Shown one piece after another: positions 16,283 to 25,547 of a DNA stretch of 64,000 nucleotides. Each line of letters starts with the position of its first letter. The first letter of the stretch is position 1. The position numbers and the translations under genes are program-made. The notes under the pieces are model-generated. The model had not been told where the DNA came from. It worked only from the letters and a program-made list of their open reading frames with translations, and made no database searches. Source of the stretch: an uncultured bacterium (GTDB lineage: Bacteria > Desulfobacterota > BSN033 > UBA1163); NCBI GenBank assembly GCA_938002255.1, contig CALLAL010000006.1:17812-81811 (forward strand), read 5' to 3'.

Positions 16283-17686
16283 ATGGCATCCAGCCCGAGG
16301 ATCTTGGTGGTTGATGACGAAATGATTGTTTGTGAAAGCTGTCAAAGAATTCTTGAAGAGGAGGGATTAGAAGTTGAGATTGCCCTCAGCGGGACAGAAG
16401 CCTTTGCGAAAATGAGAGAGAATCCTTTTGATATTGTTATTACCGATCTCAAAATGCCAGGGATTGATGGGATGGAAGTCCTTCGAACCATACGAAGAGA
16501 GTATCCCGATACGATTGTGATCATGATAACAGGATTTTCAACCGTTGAAACTGCGGTTGAAGCCATGAAATTAGGGGCTTTCGACTACATTCCCAAACCG
16601 TTTACCCCTGATGAGGTGACCATTGTTGTTAAGAAAGCCATTGAGCAGAAAAACCTTCTCTTAGAAAATCTTTATTTGAGGCAGGAGCTTCAAGAAAAAT
16701 ATGGTTTCCACAACATCGTGGGGAAAAGTAAGAAGATGCAGGAGATCTACCGGATTATCGCCAAGGTCGCTCCCACAGAGAGTACGGTGCTGATCTACGG
16801 ACAAAGCGGGACCGGAAAAGAGCTCATTGCAAGAGCCATCCATTATAATAGCCCAAGGAGAGACAAGCAGTTTGTCACGGTCGATTGCGCAGTGCTCTCG
16901 GAGAATCTTCTTGAAAGTGAACTGTTTGGTCATGTGAGAGGATCCTTCACGGGTGCGGTGACGACCAAACCAGGACTCTTTGAAGTCGCAGATGGAGGCA
17001 CGGTTTTCCTCGATGAGGTCGGGAACATCAGTCTTCCCATACAGGCAAAACTCCTTAGGGTATTACAGGAACGTGAATTTACTCCTGTGGGAGGAACCAA
17101 AGCCAAGAAAGTCGATATCCGCCTGATTGCAGCCACCAATAAAGATTTGGAAAAGATGATCAAAGAGGAAACTTTTCGAGAGGATCTTTATTACCGATTA
17201 AATATCGTTCCCATCATCCTTCCACCCCTCAAAGAACGTCAGGAAGATATTCCCCATCTGGCGGTCCATTTTCTAAAAAAGTATTCCGAAGAGATGGGAA
17301 AGACAATCAAAGGCTTTACGCCTGAGGCAATGGAGAAATTGATGAAGTATCCATGGCCCGGCAACGTGCGAGAATTAGAAAACGTCATCGAGCGGACGGT
17401 TGTGATGATGGATGAAGAGATGGTACGCATCGAACACCTCATTCTGCCTGGCCAGCAGGAAGGTGACAGGACTGAAAAACAGGTTCCCATGACCAGTGAA
17501 GAACTGAAGGAAATTAAAAAGCAACTCCGGGAAAAGGCGGTGGAGGAGATAGAAAAGGCATTTGTCATCAATGCGTTGGAACGTAATCAATGGAATGTGA
17601 CGAAGGCAGCAGAAGAAGTTGGAATGTTACGGCCAAATTTCCAGGCTCTCATGAGAAAGTATAATTTAAGGGTGAGAGACGAGTGA
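16283..17686 (+). CDS. NtrC-family sigma-54 response regulator
   Basis: 467 residues: receiver domain (phosphorylatable Asp55 in IVITDLKMPG, residues 1-125), AAA+ sigma-54 interaction domain (Walker A GQSGTGKE, loop 1 GSFTGA instead of the commoner GAFTGA, Walker B GTVFLDEVG), and a Fis-type helix-turn-helix at the C-terminus (WNVTKAAEEVGMLRPNFQALMRKY). It activates sigma-54 RNA polymerase when phosphorylated. ATG 16283 follows GAGGAGGAG. A sigma-54 promoter with two AT-rich near-palindromes lies about 480 bp downstream before the cytochrome operon, a probable target. No cognate kinase is adjacent; the hybrid kinase at 22719 has its own receiver. Confidence 0.93.
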   Translation: MASSPRILVVDDEMIVCESCQRILEEEGLEVEIALSGTEAFAKMRENPFDIVITDLKMPGIDGMEVLRTIRREYPDTIVIMITGFSTVETAVEAMKLGAFDYIPKPFTPDEVTIVVKKAIEQKNLLLENLYLRQELQEKYGFHNIVGKSKKMQEIYRIIAKVAPTESTVLIYGQSGTGKELIARAIHYNSPRRDKQFVTVDCAVLSENLLESELFGHVRGSFTGAVTTKPGLFEVADGGTVFLDEVGNISLPIQAKLLRVLQEREFTPVGGTKAKKVDIRLIAATNKDLEKMIKEETFREDLYYRLNIVPIILPPLKERQEDIPHLAVHFLKKYSEEMGKTIKGFTPEAMEKLMKYPWPGNVRELENVIERTVVMMDEEMVRIEHLILPGQQEGDRTEKQVPMTSEELKEIKKQLREKAVEEIEKAFVINALERNQWNVTKAAEEVGMLRPNFQALMRKYNLRVRDE

Positions 17687-17755
17687 GACCCTTTTTGCCT
17701 CCGTATTGGTTATTTTCGGAAAAAGAGTAAATATCCCAGGAAAGAGCGAATTTCA

Positions 17756-17962
17756 GTGTCGGATTTTTTTAAATGGTTGATTTTGGGCTGGTCTCTTGTC
17801 GTTATTGGAATTGCAGCCCTTGGTCTGGTTCTTGTTGTAAAATACGGTGAAATCAAGAAGATTGAAACGGACGATGTAACACTCTGTTTTATAATAGCCT
17901 TTTTCTGCTGGTTAATTCCAATTATAGCCTTTTCAATTCTTGCAAGGACGTTAGGTTTTTAG
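17756..17962 (+). CDS. Two-helix membrane protein, function unknown
   Basis: 68 residues beginning with GTG. Two hydrophobic helices (WLILGWSLVVIGIAALGLVLVV and FIIAFFCWLIPIIAFSILA) flank a short charged segment GEIKKIETDD. AGGAAAG upstream is rather far (about 13 bases). It sits between the response regulator and the AT-rich regulatory region. The hydrophobic pattern makes it a likely real gene; no family recognised. Confidence 0.5.
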   Translation: MSDFFKWLILGWSLVVIGIAALGLVLVVKYGEIKKIETDDVTLCFIIAFFCWLIPIIAFSILARTLGF

Positions 17963-17969
17963 CTAAAAT

Positions 17970-18076
17970 AAATGTATATTTTTTTTATTTTTTTTTAAAA
18001 ATCAATAAATTCTATTAATTAGTGAATTTTTGCTCAAAATAATACGATTCAAATAGAATAATAAAAATATACATTT
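17970..18076 (+). promoter_or_regulatory. Two AT-rich near-palindromes, candidate enhancer sites
   Basis: AAATGTATATTTTT at 17970-17983 and its exact reverse complement AAAAATATACATTT at 18063-18076. Each is itself a near-palindrome of the form AAAATRTAYATTTT, as expected for a dimer site. They lie about 180 and 90 bp upstream of the sigma-54 promoter at 18161, in a very AT-rich stretch (17963-18160), the normal place for NtrC-type enhancer sites. Confidence 0.4.
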
Positions 18077-18160
18077 TGCCTTTAAAAATTAAGGATTTTT
18101 TATTAAAAATCTTAATAATATCAAAATATTATAATATTAATAAATGGAATGGTTTAACGT

Positions 18161-18176
18161 TGGCACATGAAATGCA
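18161..18176 (+). promoter_or_regulatory. Sigma-54 promoter
   Basis: TGGCACATGAAATGCA carries the GG and GC dinucleotides with the required 10 bases between them, and a full TGGCAC at the -24 element. The -12 element is TGCA rather than TTGC. It lies 46 bp before the cytochrome start at 18222, just downstream of a sigma-54 activator gene. Confidence 0.65.
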
Positions 18177-18221
18177 TTTCAAAAAACGAAAAAAGCTTAC
18201 TTTCCTTGGGAGGGGTCTTTA

Positions 18222-19274
18222 ATGAAGATCATCCATAAATATAATTGTGCTGGGGTATGCCTATATCTATCCGTTTTATTTTTAATCATGATTTCAGGGT
18301 TGACGTCAACCGCTTGGGGCGATAGCTCAATGTGTTTGTCCTGCCATGGAGATAAAAGCCTGACTAAAACAGATTCAAGGGGTAATAAAATATCTCTTTT
18401 CGTATCCGAAGAAGAATTCAAAAAGTCTGTCCATGGTTCTATAGCCTGTTCAGATTGCCATACCCAGATCCTTGATGATTCTCATGCACAAAAGAAAGGA
18501 AAAAAGGTTGATCGGAAAGTTGATTGTGGTTCCTGCCACGAGGAATCAGAGAAAATCTATCAAACCAGTGTGCATCGTTTAAAAGCAGAAATTTCTTGCA
18601 AAGAATGTCATGGATATCACTATGTGACTCCTCTGTCCAATCCCAAATCGGCCACTTATCGAACGAATCTGGTTCAGACCTGCGGAGCATGCCACGGTGA
18701 AGAAAGCAAGCAATTTGCTGAAAGCGTTCATGGCGTTGGACTCTCAAGAGGAAGACCTAATCATCCCACCTGCACCACCTGCCATGGCACCCATGGAATC
18801 AAACCAAGATCCGATCCAGACTCTGCGGTTCATGAAAGAAAGATAGCCATCACCACCTGCCCTCAGTGTCATGCGGCAGAGCAGATCACCCGGGAGTATC
18901 GGTTTACGACAAAACCTGTGAAATCTTATTACGATAGCTTTCATGGACTCTCTTATCGTGGTGGAGATACCTTTTCGGCCAACTGTGCAAGTTGCCATGG
19001 CGTCCATGATATCCGTCCCTCCTCTGATCCAAAGTCAATGATTCATAAAGATAATCTTCAAAAAACCTGTGGCGCATGTCACCCTAAAGCCTCCCTCAAT
19101 TTCGCAAGAGGCAAGATACACACCCTCCCTGATATTAAAGGAGGCGATTTTGGTGAAAAAGTGGTGGGGTGGGTTCGGGTGACCTATATCTTTTTGATCG
19201 TTTCTGTGATTGGGGGAATGATCTTCTTTAATTTCACCGATTGGTTAAGAAAAACCATTGATCGAAAGCCTTAA
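18222..19274 (+). CDS. Nonahaem c-type cytochrome, membrane anchored
   Basis: 350 residues. A signal-type hydrophobic segment (residues 10-32) is followed by nine CxxCH motifs (CLSCH, CSDCH, CGSCH, CKECH, CGACH, CTTCH, CPQCH, CASCH, CGACH) and many extra His residues that can serve as second ligands. A C-terminal membrane helix (VTYIFLIVSVIGGMIFF) ends with a basic tail. It should be a periplasmic electron-transfer protein tethered to the inner membrane. With the adjacent cytochrome b it resembles quinol-oxidising b/c complexes such as Geobacter CbcL, there a single fused protein. Ribosome site GGGAGGGG; sigma-54 promoter at 18161. Confidence 0.9.
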   Translation: MKIIHKYNCAGVCLYLSVLFLIMISGLTSTAWGDSSMCLSCHGDKSLTKTDSRGNKISLFVSEEEFKKSVHGSIACSDCHTQILDDSHAQKKGKKVDRKVDCGSCHEESEKIYQTSVHRLKAEISCKECHGYHYVTPLSNPKSATYRTNLVQTCGACHGEESKQFAESVHGVGLSRGRPNHPTCTTCHGTHGIKPRSDPDSAVHERKIAITTCPQCHAAEQITREYRFTTKPVKSYYDSFHGLSYRGGDTFSANCASCHGVHDIRPSSDPKSMIHKDNLQKTCGACHPKASLNFARGKIHTLPDIKGGDFGEKVVGWVRVTYIFLIVSVIGGMIFFNFTDWLRKTIDRKP

Positions 19275-19292
19275 CTCAGGGAGTGAATCATT

Positions 19293-20123
19293 ATGGCTCG
19301 AAAATATCTTCGAATGACCTTAAATGAACGAATCCAGCATCTCAATCTTGCCATCAATTTTACCATTCTGGTCATCACCGGGTTTGCTTTGAAATATCCG
19401 GAAGCCTTCTGGGCTTCACCCATCACGGATGTTCCATTAGGAATGACCTTTCGAGGTTTCCTCCACCGGCTCTCCGGAGTGGCTACGGTCACCCTTGGAG
19501 GATACCACCTCCTCTACCTCGCCTTTACGGAACGAGGAAGGCAGATTGTCAAAGATATGATCCCAACCTTTAAAGATGCTGTAGATCTCTGGGAAACTCT
19601 GAAGAACAACCTCTTTATCAATCGGCCCGCCAAAATAATCAAAATGGGTCGGTTTAATTTCAGAGAGAAATTTGAGTACTTAGGCCTCATCTGGGGAACA
19701 ATTGTGATGACCGTCACAGGATTTATCCTTTGGTTTAAAGAAGAGTGGCTCCTCTTCTTTCCCATGTGGACGTTTGATGTGGCACGGGCCATCCATTTCT
19801 ACGAGGCGATCCTGGCAACCCTAACCATTCTCGTCTGGCATTTCTATTCTGTAATTCTCAATCCCGATGTCTATCCAATGAACTGGGCTTGGATCGATGG
19901 GCACTTGACAGAGCATGAGATGGAGTTGGAGCATGGGATGGAACTGGAAAGGATCAAAGAGGAGGAAAAACGGAGATTAGTCGATTTCCAAGAAGCCTCC
20001 AACGCAGGAGGGGGACGGATCTATCCCCTCCATCCCGAGAGCAGCAGTAGATTGAACGTCCGCCGTTTTTACGGGATTGTTCAAGACTTGAATGAATCGA
20101 TTAAAAATTGGAAAGGGATTTAA
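19293..20123 (+). CDS. Cytochrome b (HydC/FdnI-like) quinone-reactive subunit
   Basis: 276 residues with four to five membrane helices and well-placed His residues (RIQHLNLAIN, FLHRLSGV, GGYHLLYL, AIHFYEA, VWHFYSV), the pattern of dihaem cytochromes b561/FdnI. It begins 18 bp after the nonahaem cytochrome, so the two form an operon. The likely role is electron exchange between the menaquinone pool and the periplasmic haem chain. The C-terminal 60 residues are charged and cytoplasmic with an EMELEHGMELE repeat-like stretch. Confidence 0.85.
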   Translation: MARKYLRMTLNERIQHLNLAINFTILVITGFALKYPEAFWASPITDVPLGMTFRGFLHRLSGVATVTLGGYHLLYLAFTERGRQIVKDMIPTFKDAVDLWETLKNNLFINRPAKIIKMGRFNFREKFEYLGLIWGTIVMTVTGFILWFKEEWLLFFPMWTFDVARAIHFYEAILATLTILVWHFYSVILNPDVYPMNWAWIDGHLTEHEMELEHGMELERIKEEEKRRLVDFQEASNAGGGRIYPLHPESSSRLNVRRFYGIVQDLNESIKNWKGI

Positions 20124-20209
20124 TCGTTTTGTCCTCGTCGGTGTGTCACCCTGATCAATAGGGATCTTCGTTTCATTAAACGAAACTTAGCCAAAGGGGG
20201 TGAGGGCAG

Positions 20210-20377
20210 ATGAAAGAGAGCATCTGGGAAAGATATGGTCCTTATCCAAAGAAGAAAGAGAAGAAAAGAGGTCGAATGAAAGAAGGAAACTTTTTAAGGA
20301 AGAATTTCAATTGGCTACAATGGAGGGCAGATCGGATTAGTGGCGTGACGATTTATCATCCTTGTTTACAACACTAA
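20210..20377 (+). CDS. Possible 55-residue basic protein
   Basis: ATG 20210 follows GGGGGTGAGGG. The peptide MKESIWERYGPYPKKKEKK continues as a Lys/Arg-rich sequence with aromatic residues in its second half (NFNWLQWRADRISGV). No family recognised. It lies between the cytochrome b gene and the strong hairpin at 20434-20502 and reads in the same direction. The basic, aromatic composition could be a real small nucleic-acid-binding protein or chance; evidence is only the ribosome site and open frame. Confidence 0.3.
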   Translation: MKESIWERYGPYPKKKEKKRGRMKEGNFLRKNFNWLQWRADRISGVTIYHPCLQH

Positions 20378-20433
20378 TCCGCCTTGAAGGAAATCGAAAA
20401 CAGATTACAGGCTTCGACGAAAAAGGATTATAG

Positions 20434-20502
20434 CCCTATATATCCTCTTACTCCCACCATCCAAACCCCACCCAAATGGAGAGGATATATAGGGTTTTTT
20501 TT
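20434..20502 (+). terminator. Strong rho-independent terminator
   Basis: A perfect 15-bp stem, CCCTATATATCCTCT (20434-20448) with AGAGGATATATAGGG (20480-20494), a 31-base loop and a run of eight T directly after the stem. It closes the cytochrome operon. The loop is longer than usual for a simple terminator. Confidence 0.8.
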
Positions 20503-20573
20503 ATTGTCGCCATCATCGGAACGTGTTAAGATTAGATCGATTTATTTAGAGGTTTGTCAAGAAAAAGAGACCG

Positions 20574-21986
20574 ATGATCCATCCAAAGAACCTTGCCTCT
20601 TGGGTGTTTTCGTTTTTGGTTTGCTTGCTCATCGTCTTGCCTTCACATGTTTCCTGGGGGATGACGACGGAGGACGAGAGAAAATTAGGCAGACAGATCC
20701 TCCTCGAAATGGAGAAACAGGTTGATTGGGTGAAGGATCTGATTTTGCAGACGACCATAAACAAAATGGGCCACTCCCTTGCCAGTCATGCGGGCCCCAC
20801 TCCTTTCGAATTGAAATTTTATATCATCAAAGGGACGGATCCTAATGCCTATGCCGTCCCCGGAGGACACATTTTTTTAACCACAGGGTTGTTGGTTACT
20901 GTAGAGAATGAGCATGAACTCGCCGGGGTCATCAGCCATGAAATCGCCCATGTGATGGGTAGACATGTTGTCCAACTGATCGAACGTTCAAAGCGGCTCA
21001 GTATCGCTTCGATGGCAGCCGTCATTGCAGGTGCCCTGTTAGGAGGAGGAGGTAAAACTTCTGAAGCTGTGGCAGCTACAGCAATGGCCACTGCCGAAGC
21101 CCTTGCTCTGAAATATACCCGGGAGATGGAAATTGAAGCAGATCAAAACGCTCTGAATTATCTCATTCGATCTGGTTATGATCCGAGAGGGCTTGTCACC
21201 TTTATGGGTAAGATTCAAAAGGTGCGTCTAACCTCAGGCCCAGGCGTTCCCACTTATCTTTCTACCCATCCTGCTGTTGAAAACCGAATCTCATTGATGG
21301 AAAACCTTATTCAAACCGTGCCTAAAATCTCTGGACCCTTCAAGAGCTTAGGATCATTTAGAAAGATTCAGGCCAGAGCCTTTGTCGAAGAGAGAGAGCC
21401 CCATGTTGCGGTGAACCATTTCCAATCTATGGTCAATGCTGACCCACAAAATAGCCATCATTATTATGGGCTGGGGCTTGGCTATCGGAAAATGGGTCGC
21501 CTGGATAAATCGATTGAAGCCTTTCAACAGGGACATCTCTTGGCTTCCAATGACCATGATCTCCTCAGAGAACTTGGAATTGCTTCTTTTCTTTTGGGGA
21601 GGCTGGAGCAAGCCATTCACCATCTTCAATCAGCCCAATCCCTCTCTCAAGACATTCTGGGTGGTGAGGAAGATCTGCTGACCTTATATTACCTTGGTAG
21701 ATGCTATCAGGAGAAAGGGAATGTCTCAGAGGCATTGCCGCTCTTTTTAAAAATCCAAAAGGCTCATCCCGAATGGATGGAGATCCATCATAGTCTTGGC
21801 TCTGCTTATGGGAGGATAGGCCAGAAAGGCCTTTCTCACTTCTATTTTGGCAAATATTTTAAGTTAAGAGGGGAAAGTCGAAGTGCCCTCCTTCACTTTC
21901 GAACCTCTCTCGATTGGCTTGAAAAGGGAAGTCAGGAGAGAGAGGAGGCGCAACGAGAGGTTCGTGAATTGAGTGGAACAAAGTAG
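20574..21986 (+). CDS. M48 metalloprotease with TPR repeats (BepA-like)
   Basis: 470 residues. Signal peptide (LASWVFSFLVCLLIVLPSHVSWG), then an M48 peptidase domain with the zinc site HEIAHVMGRH (about residue 122) and the third ligand Glu in EMEIEADQNAL, followed from about residue 255 by several tetratricopeptide repeats (AVNHFQSMVNADPQNSHHYY and others). This layout is that of periplasmic BepA/YfgC, which helps outer-membrane protein assembly and degrades misfolded ones. No adjacent bam genes. Monocistronic after the terminator at 20434-20502. Confidence 0.88.
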   Translation: MIHPKNLASWVFSFLVCLLIVLPSHVSWGMTTEDERKLGRQILLEMEKQVDWVKDLILQTTINKMGHSLASHAGPTPFELKFYIIKGTDPNAYAVPGGHIFLTTGLLVTVENEHELAGVISHEIAHVMGRHVVQLIERSKRLSIASMAAVIAGALLGGGGKTSEAVAATAMATAEALALKYTREMEIEADQNALNYLIRSGYDPRGLVTFMGKIQKVRLTSGPGVPTYLSTHPAVENRISLMENLIQTVPKISGPFKSLGSFRKIQARAFVEEREPHVAVNHFQSMVNADPQNSHHYYGLGLGYRKMGRLDKSIEAFQQGHLLASNDHDLLRELGIASFLLGRLEQAIHHLQSAQSLSQDILGGEEDLLTLYYLGRCYQEKGNVSEALPLFLKIQKAHPEWMEIHHSLGSAYGRIGQKGLSHFYFGKYFKLRGESRSALLHFRTSLDWLEKGSQEREEAQREVRELSGTK

Positions 21987-22076
21987 TGCTTCCAAATTAG
22001 GGAAGGGCACCCCAATACTTTGCGTTTAATGAGATTTTCATTCCTTGTAGGATGGTAAGGGAGGAAAGGAAATAGA

Positions 22077-22607
22077 ATGCGATCGGTTGAGGAGTTTTGT
22101 CAATGCGCTCTGGAAAGAGGAGCAGATGGGGCCAAAGCGATCGATCCTGGCACCGTGGTTACAGCGGATTGGGTGAGATTGAAGTGCCAGTTCGGATGTT
22201 CGGGTTTTGGGAGAAGTCATTGCTGTCCGCCCTATACTCCCACTCCAGAGATCACCCGAAGAGTAATCGATTCCTATCAGAAGGCCATTTTGATCCACCG
22301 ACAGATTGCGGATAGAAACAAGAGAAGGGAAGAGACCAAACGGTTTAATGAGATGGTGATACGGCTCGAAATTGACATTTTTTTAGAAGGCTATTATAAA
22401 GCGTTGGGTATGACTTCGGGGCCTTGTCGACTCTGTAAAGCATGTGATGTAAATCTTCCCTGTCAACGAGGCATGGAAGCACGACCCTCTATGGAAGCGT
22501 GCGGGGTGGATGTGTTTCAGACGGCGAGGAGGAACGGGTATTCTATTCAGGTGGTGAAAACTCAAGAAGACATCCAGAATATCTTCGGGTTGGTTCTGGT
22601 AGAGTGA
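22077..22607 (+). CDS. DUF2284 metal-binding protein
   Basis: 176 residues with many Cys in the family pattern: LKCQFGCSGFGRSHCCPPYTPTPE near residue 40, PCRLCKACDVNLPCQRG near 120 and the closing RPSMEACGVDVFQTARRNG. DUF2284 proteins are predicted to bind metal or an Fe-S cluster; the reaction is unknown. Ribosome site AGGAAA lies upstream. The gene reads in the same direction as the neighbouring protease and kinase genes with gaps of 90 and 111 bp. Confidence 0.85.
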   Translation: MRSVEEFCQCALERGADGAKAIDPGTVVTADWVRLKCQFGCSGFGRSHCCPPYTPTPEITRRVIDSYQKAILIHRQIADRNKRREETKRFNEMVIRLEIDIFLEGYYKALGMTSGPCRLCKACDVNLPCQRGMEARPSMEACGVDVFQTARRNGYSIQVVKTQEDIQNIFGLVLVE

Positions 22608-22718
22608 ATTCATTGAACTGCTTTATTATTGATAACCACATCGGGCAACTCGTCTCTGATGTTAAAGGCTTCAACCAAGAGTGGTATTTTGAGTGAGGTA
22701 AAAGGGAGACGTTTCCAC

Positions 22719-25421
22719 ATGAAGGGTAAGGAGAAGCGGAGAAAGGGTGAAGAGATTGTTAGGCTCAATCAAGAACTTTCAATTCTCAACGCCATTAGCC
22801 AGACTGTAAACGAATCAATCGATTTTGATGAGATCTTAAACAAGAGTCTGGATAAGATCGTCGAAATGACGAGCATTCAATCGGTGGGAATTTATCTTTT
22901 AGAGGAAAAGACCGGCGAGTTGGTCTATGTGGCCCATCGAGGATTTTCAATGGCGTTTACCCGAGGCATGAAACGTTTGAAATTGGGGGAAGGGGCAACC
23001 GGAAAGGCTGCCCTCTCTGGAGAATCCCTCTTCATTGATGATTATCCAAACTATCCTGAAGCCATTCCTTTTGCTATTGAAGAGGGGTTGAAGTCCCTTG
23101 CCGTGGTTCCACTAAAATCGAGAGAGAAGATTTACGGGACCCTCAATATTGCTTTAAAGGATTACTATCCCTTCACGCCCTCGACACAAAATCTCTTGAA
23201 GTCCATTGGACAAATCATTAGTGGGGCAATGGAACGGGCCTCCCTCTACACCGAGAATGTCCGTCGTCTTGAGGAGCAGAGAACCCTCTATCTCATTAGT
23301 CAAGAAATTGGTTCCAAGCTTGAGTTGAAAGTCATTCTTGAAAAAATCATCAAAAGTGCCATTGAAATTTTAAAAGTCCAGACAGGATCTATCCTTCTCT
23401 GGGACAACAGAAAACAGACTTATGTTTATGTCATTGCCAAAGGATTGACCGAAACGTTAATCGGTCAAGAGATATCTCCCACCTCAAGAGGATTGGGTGG
23501 AGAGGTTTTAAGGACGAAACGGCCGGTAGTGTATAAGCATTATGATACTCACCCGAATCGTTTGTTAGAACTTGACTCTTTCCATCTGAAAGAGGTGTTA
23601 GGCGTTCCTCTGATTGTGAGGGAAATGGTCATTGGAGCCATGATCGTTGCTTCCACTAATCCTCATAAACATTTTGAGGAAAATGACATTGATCTCCTTT
23701 CATCCTTTGCTCAGCAAGCAGCGATTGCCATTGGAAATGCTAAACTCTATGAGGATTCTTTAACGAAAATAAGACAATTAACTGCGCTTTATGAAGTCAG
23801 CAAGAAACTTTCCTCCACCCTTGACCTCGATGAATTGCTTAAGAGAGCCTTGGAACTCCTACAAGAGCAATGGGGATACTCTCTGTGTACCATTCTCTTG
23901 ATCGATGCAGATAAGAATGAACTCTATATCCGGCAGCTGATTGGCCGAAATTTCGAAGAGGTCAAGGATATCAGGTTTCGTGTGGGAATAGATGGAATTG
24001 TTGGTTGGGTGGCAAACACGGGGGAACCTCTTTATGTTCCAGATGTCTCAAAGGAGCCCCGTTATATCCCGGGTTCTCCGGAAGGAAAGTCAGAGGCCGC
24101 CTTTCCCCTTAAGGTGAGGGAAAGAGTGATTGGTGTTCTCGATGTCGAGAGCAATGAGGTGTACGGATTTGATGAAGAGGATTTAAAGGCCCTCGCTGCC
24201 TTTGCCAGTCAGGTGAGCATCTTCATTGAGAACGCCCAACTCTTTTCCGATTTGAAACAGACCCTCCAGGAATTGAAGCAAGCTCAGGACCAGATGGTTC
24301 AGGCTGAAAAATTAAGAGCGATGGGAGAAATGGCAAGCGGCGTGGCCCATGATTTCAATAATGTCCTTGCCGCCATACTCGGGAACATTCAACTCCTGCT
24401 TCATTCCTTTGAGCATTATGGACCTGAGGAAATCAAAGAGCGATTAAAAACGATTGAAAAAGCCTCCAAAGATGGAGCCGAGACTGTTCGCCGCATTCAG
24501 GAGTTTACGGGGAAGAGAAGGGATAGAGAATTCATTCCTCTTTCGTTAAATGACCTTGTCAATGAGGTCGTTGCCATTACAGAACCCCGATGGAAAGATC
24601 AGACTCAGAAGAAAGGAATCCATATTGAATTGGTTAAGCACCTTGGGAAAGTGCCTCCGATTCTTGGGAACCCCTCCGAGCTCAGAGAGGTTTTGACCAA
24701 TATTATTTTTAATGCCGTCGATGCGATGCCTAAGGGAGGGAAAATCACTCTTTCCACCCAACCTCATTCGGAAGATTGGGTGGAGATAAGGGTAGAAGAT
24801 ACAGGGATAGGCATGAGCGAGGAAGTCAGGAAAAAGATCTTCGATCCTTTTTTCACCACAAAAGGAGTGACCAGCTCCGGATTAGGGATGAGCGTTTCCT
24901 ACGGAATCATCAAACGGCATGGAGGCGAAATCCTGGTTGAAAGCGAACCCGAGAAAGGCACCGCCTTCATTCTACATCTCCCGATGGGTTACGGAGAAGA
25001 GGTTAAAGAGACAGAGAAGAAGTTAGAGAAACCAATGGGATTGGTGCGTCCAGCGAAGATCCTTGTTATTGATGATGAGGAAGCTGTGCGGGATGTTTTG
25101 TCCCGGATGTTGAGAGCGAAGGGACATCACGTTGAAGTCGCATCTGATGGAGATGAGGGGATCGAACAATTTAAACAAGAACCTTTTGATCTGGTTTTTA
25201 CTGATCTTGGTATGCCAAAGGTTTCAGGTTGGGAAGTTGGAAAGGCATTAAAAGCATTAAACCCCAAAGTTCCAGTGGCCATGATCACCGGGTGGGGGAT
25301 GGAGTTAAATAAAGAGAAGATGAGCGAAAATGGAATTGACCTCATCATCTCCAAACCCTTCAACTTTGACCAGGTGACCAAACTCATCAACGAGGCACTG
25401 GAGTTGAAGGAGAAGATGTAA
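22719..25421 (+). CDS. Hybrid histidine kinase with three GAF domains and receiver
   Basis: 900 residues from ATG 22719 (AAGGGAG upstream; the in-frame ATG 22629 has none). Order: three GAF sensor domains (about residues 30-170, 195-340, 365-515), a coiled linker, a phosphoacceptor region with His in MASGVAHDFNNVLAA, an ATPase domain (NIIFNAVDAMPKGG, DTGIGM, GLGMSVSYGI) and a C-terminal receiver with Asp in LVFTDLGMPKVSG. No membrane helix, so it senses a cytoplasmic signal. No output gene is adjacent; the receiver may relay onward to another regulator. Confidence 0.92.
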   Translation: MKGKEKRRKGEEIVRLNQELSILNAISQTVNESIDFDEILNKSLDKIVEMTSIQSVGIYLLEEKTGELVYVAHRGFSMAFTRGMKRLKLGEGATGKAALSGESLFIDDYPNYPEAIPFAIEEGLKSLAVVPLKSREKIYGTLNIALKDYYPFTPSTQNLLKSIGQIISGAMERASLYTENVRRLEEQRTLYLISQEIGSKLELKVILEKIIKSAIEILKVQTGSILLWDNRKQTYVYVIAKGLTETLIGQEISPTSRGLGGEVLRTKRPVVYKHYDTHPNRLLELDSFHLKEVLGVPLIVREMVIGAMIVASTNPHKHFEENDIDLLSSFAQQAAIAIGNAKLYEDSLTKIRQLTALYEVSKKLSSTLDLDELLKRALELLQEQWGYSLCTILLIDADKNELYIRQLIGRNFEEVKDIRFRVGIDGIVGWVANTGEPLYVPDVSKEPRYIPGSPEGKSEAAFPLKVRERVIGVLDVESNEVYGFDEEDLKALAAFASQVSIFIENAQLFSDLKQTLQELKQAQDQMVQAEKLRAMGEMASGVAHDFNNVLAAILGNIQLLLHSFEHYGPEEIKERLKTIEKASKDGAETVRRIQEFTGKRRDREFIPLSLNDLVNEVVAITEPRWKDQTQKKGIHIELVKHLGKVPPILGNPSELREVLTNIIFNAVDAMPKGGKITLSTQPHSEDWVEIRVEDTGIGMSEEVRKKIFDPFFTTKGVTSSGLGMSVSYGIIKRHGGEILVESEPEKGTAFILHLPMGYGEEVKETEKKLEKPMGLVRPAKILVIDDEEAVRDVLSRMLRAKGHHVEVASDGDEGIEQFKQEPFDLVFTDLGMPKVSGWEVGKALKALNPKVPVAMITGWGMELNKEKMSENGIDLIISKPFNFDQVTKLINEALELKEKM

Positions 25422-25492
25422 TCCAAAACTTCCACAAGCCATCGATAAGAATAAAAAGAGTGAATCATTTCACATGTGAAAAAAAATTTTTC

Positions 25493-25520
25493 TTGACATT
25501 GAAGTCCAAAAGAGTAGAAT
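25493..25520 (+). promoter_or_regulatory. Sigma-70 promoter of the structured leader
   Basis: TTGACA at 25493-25498, a 16-bp spacer and TAGAAT at 25515-25520. Both hexamers are close to consensus. Transcription from about 25527 would produce a leader of about 255 bases before the GAF gene. Confidence 0.6.
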
Positions 25521-25547
25521 CAAATTAAAAGTTAGTGCATGAAAATG

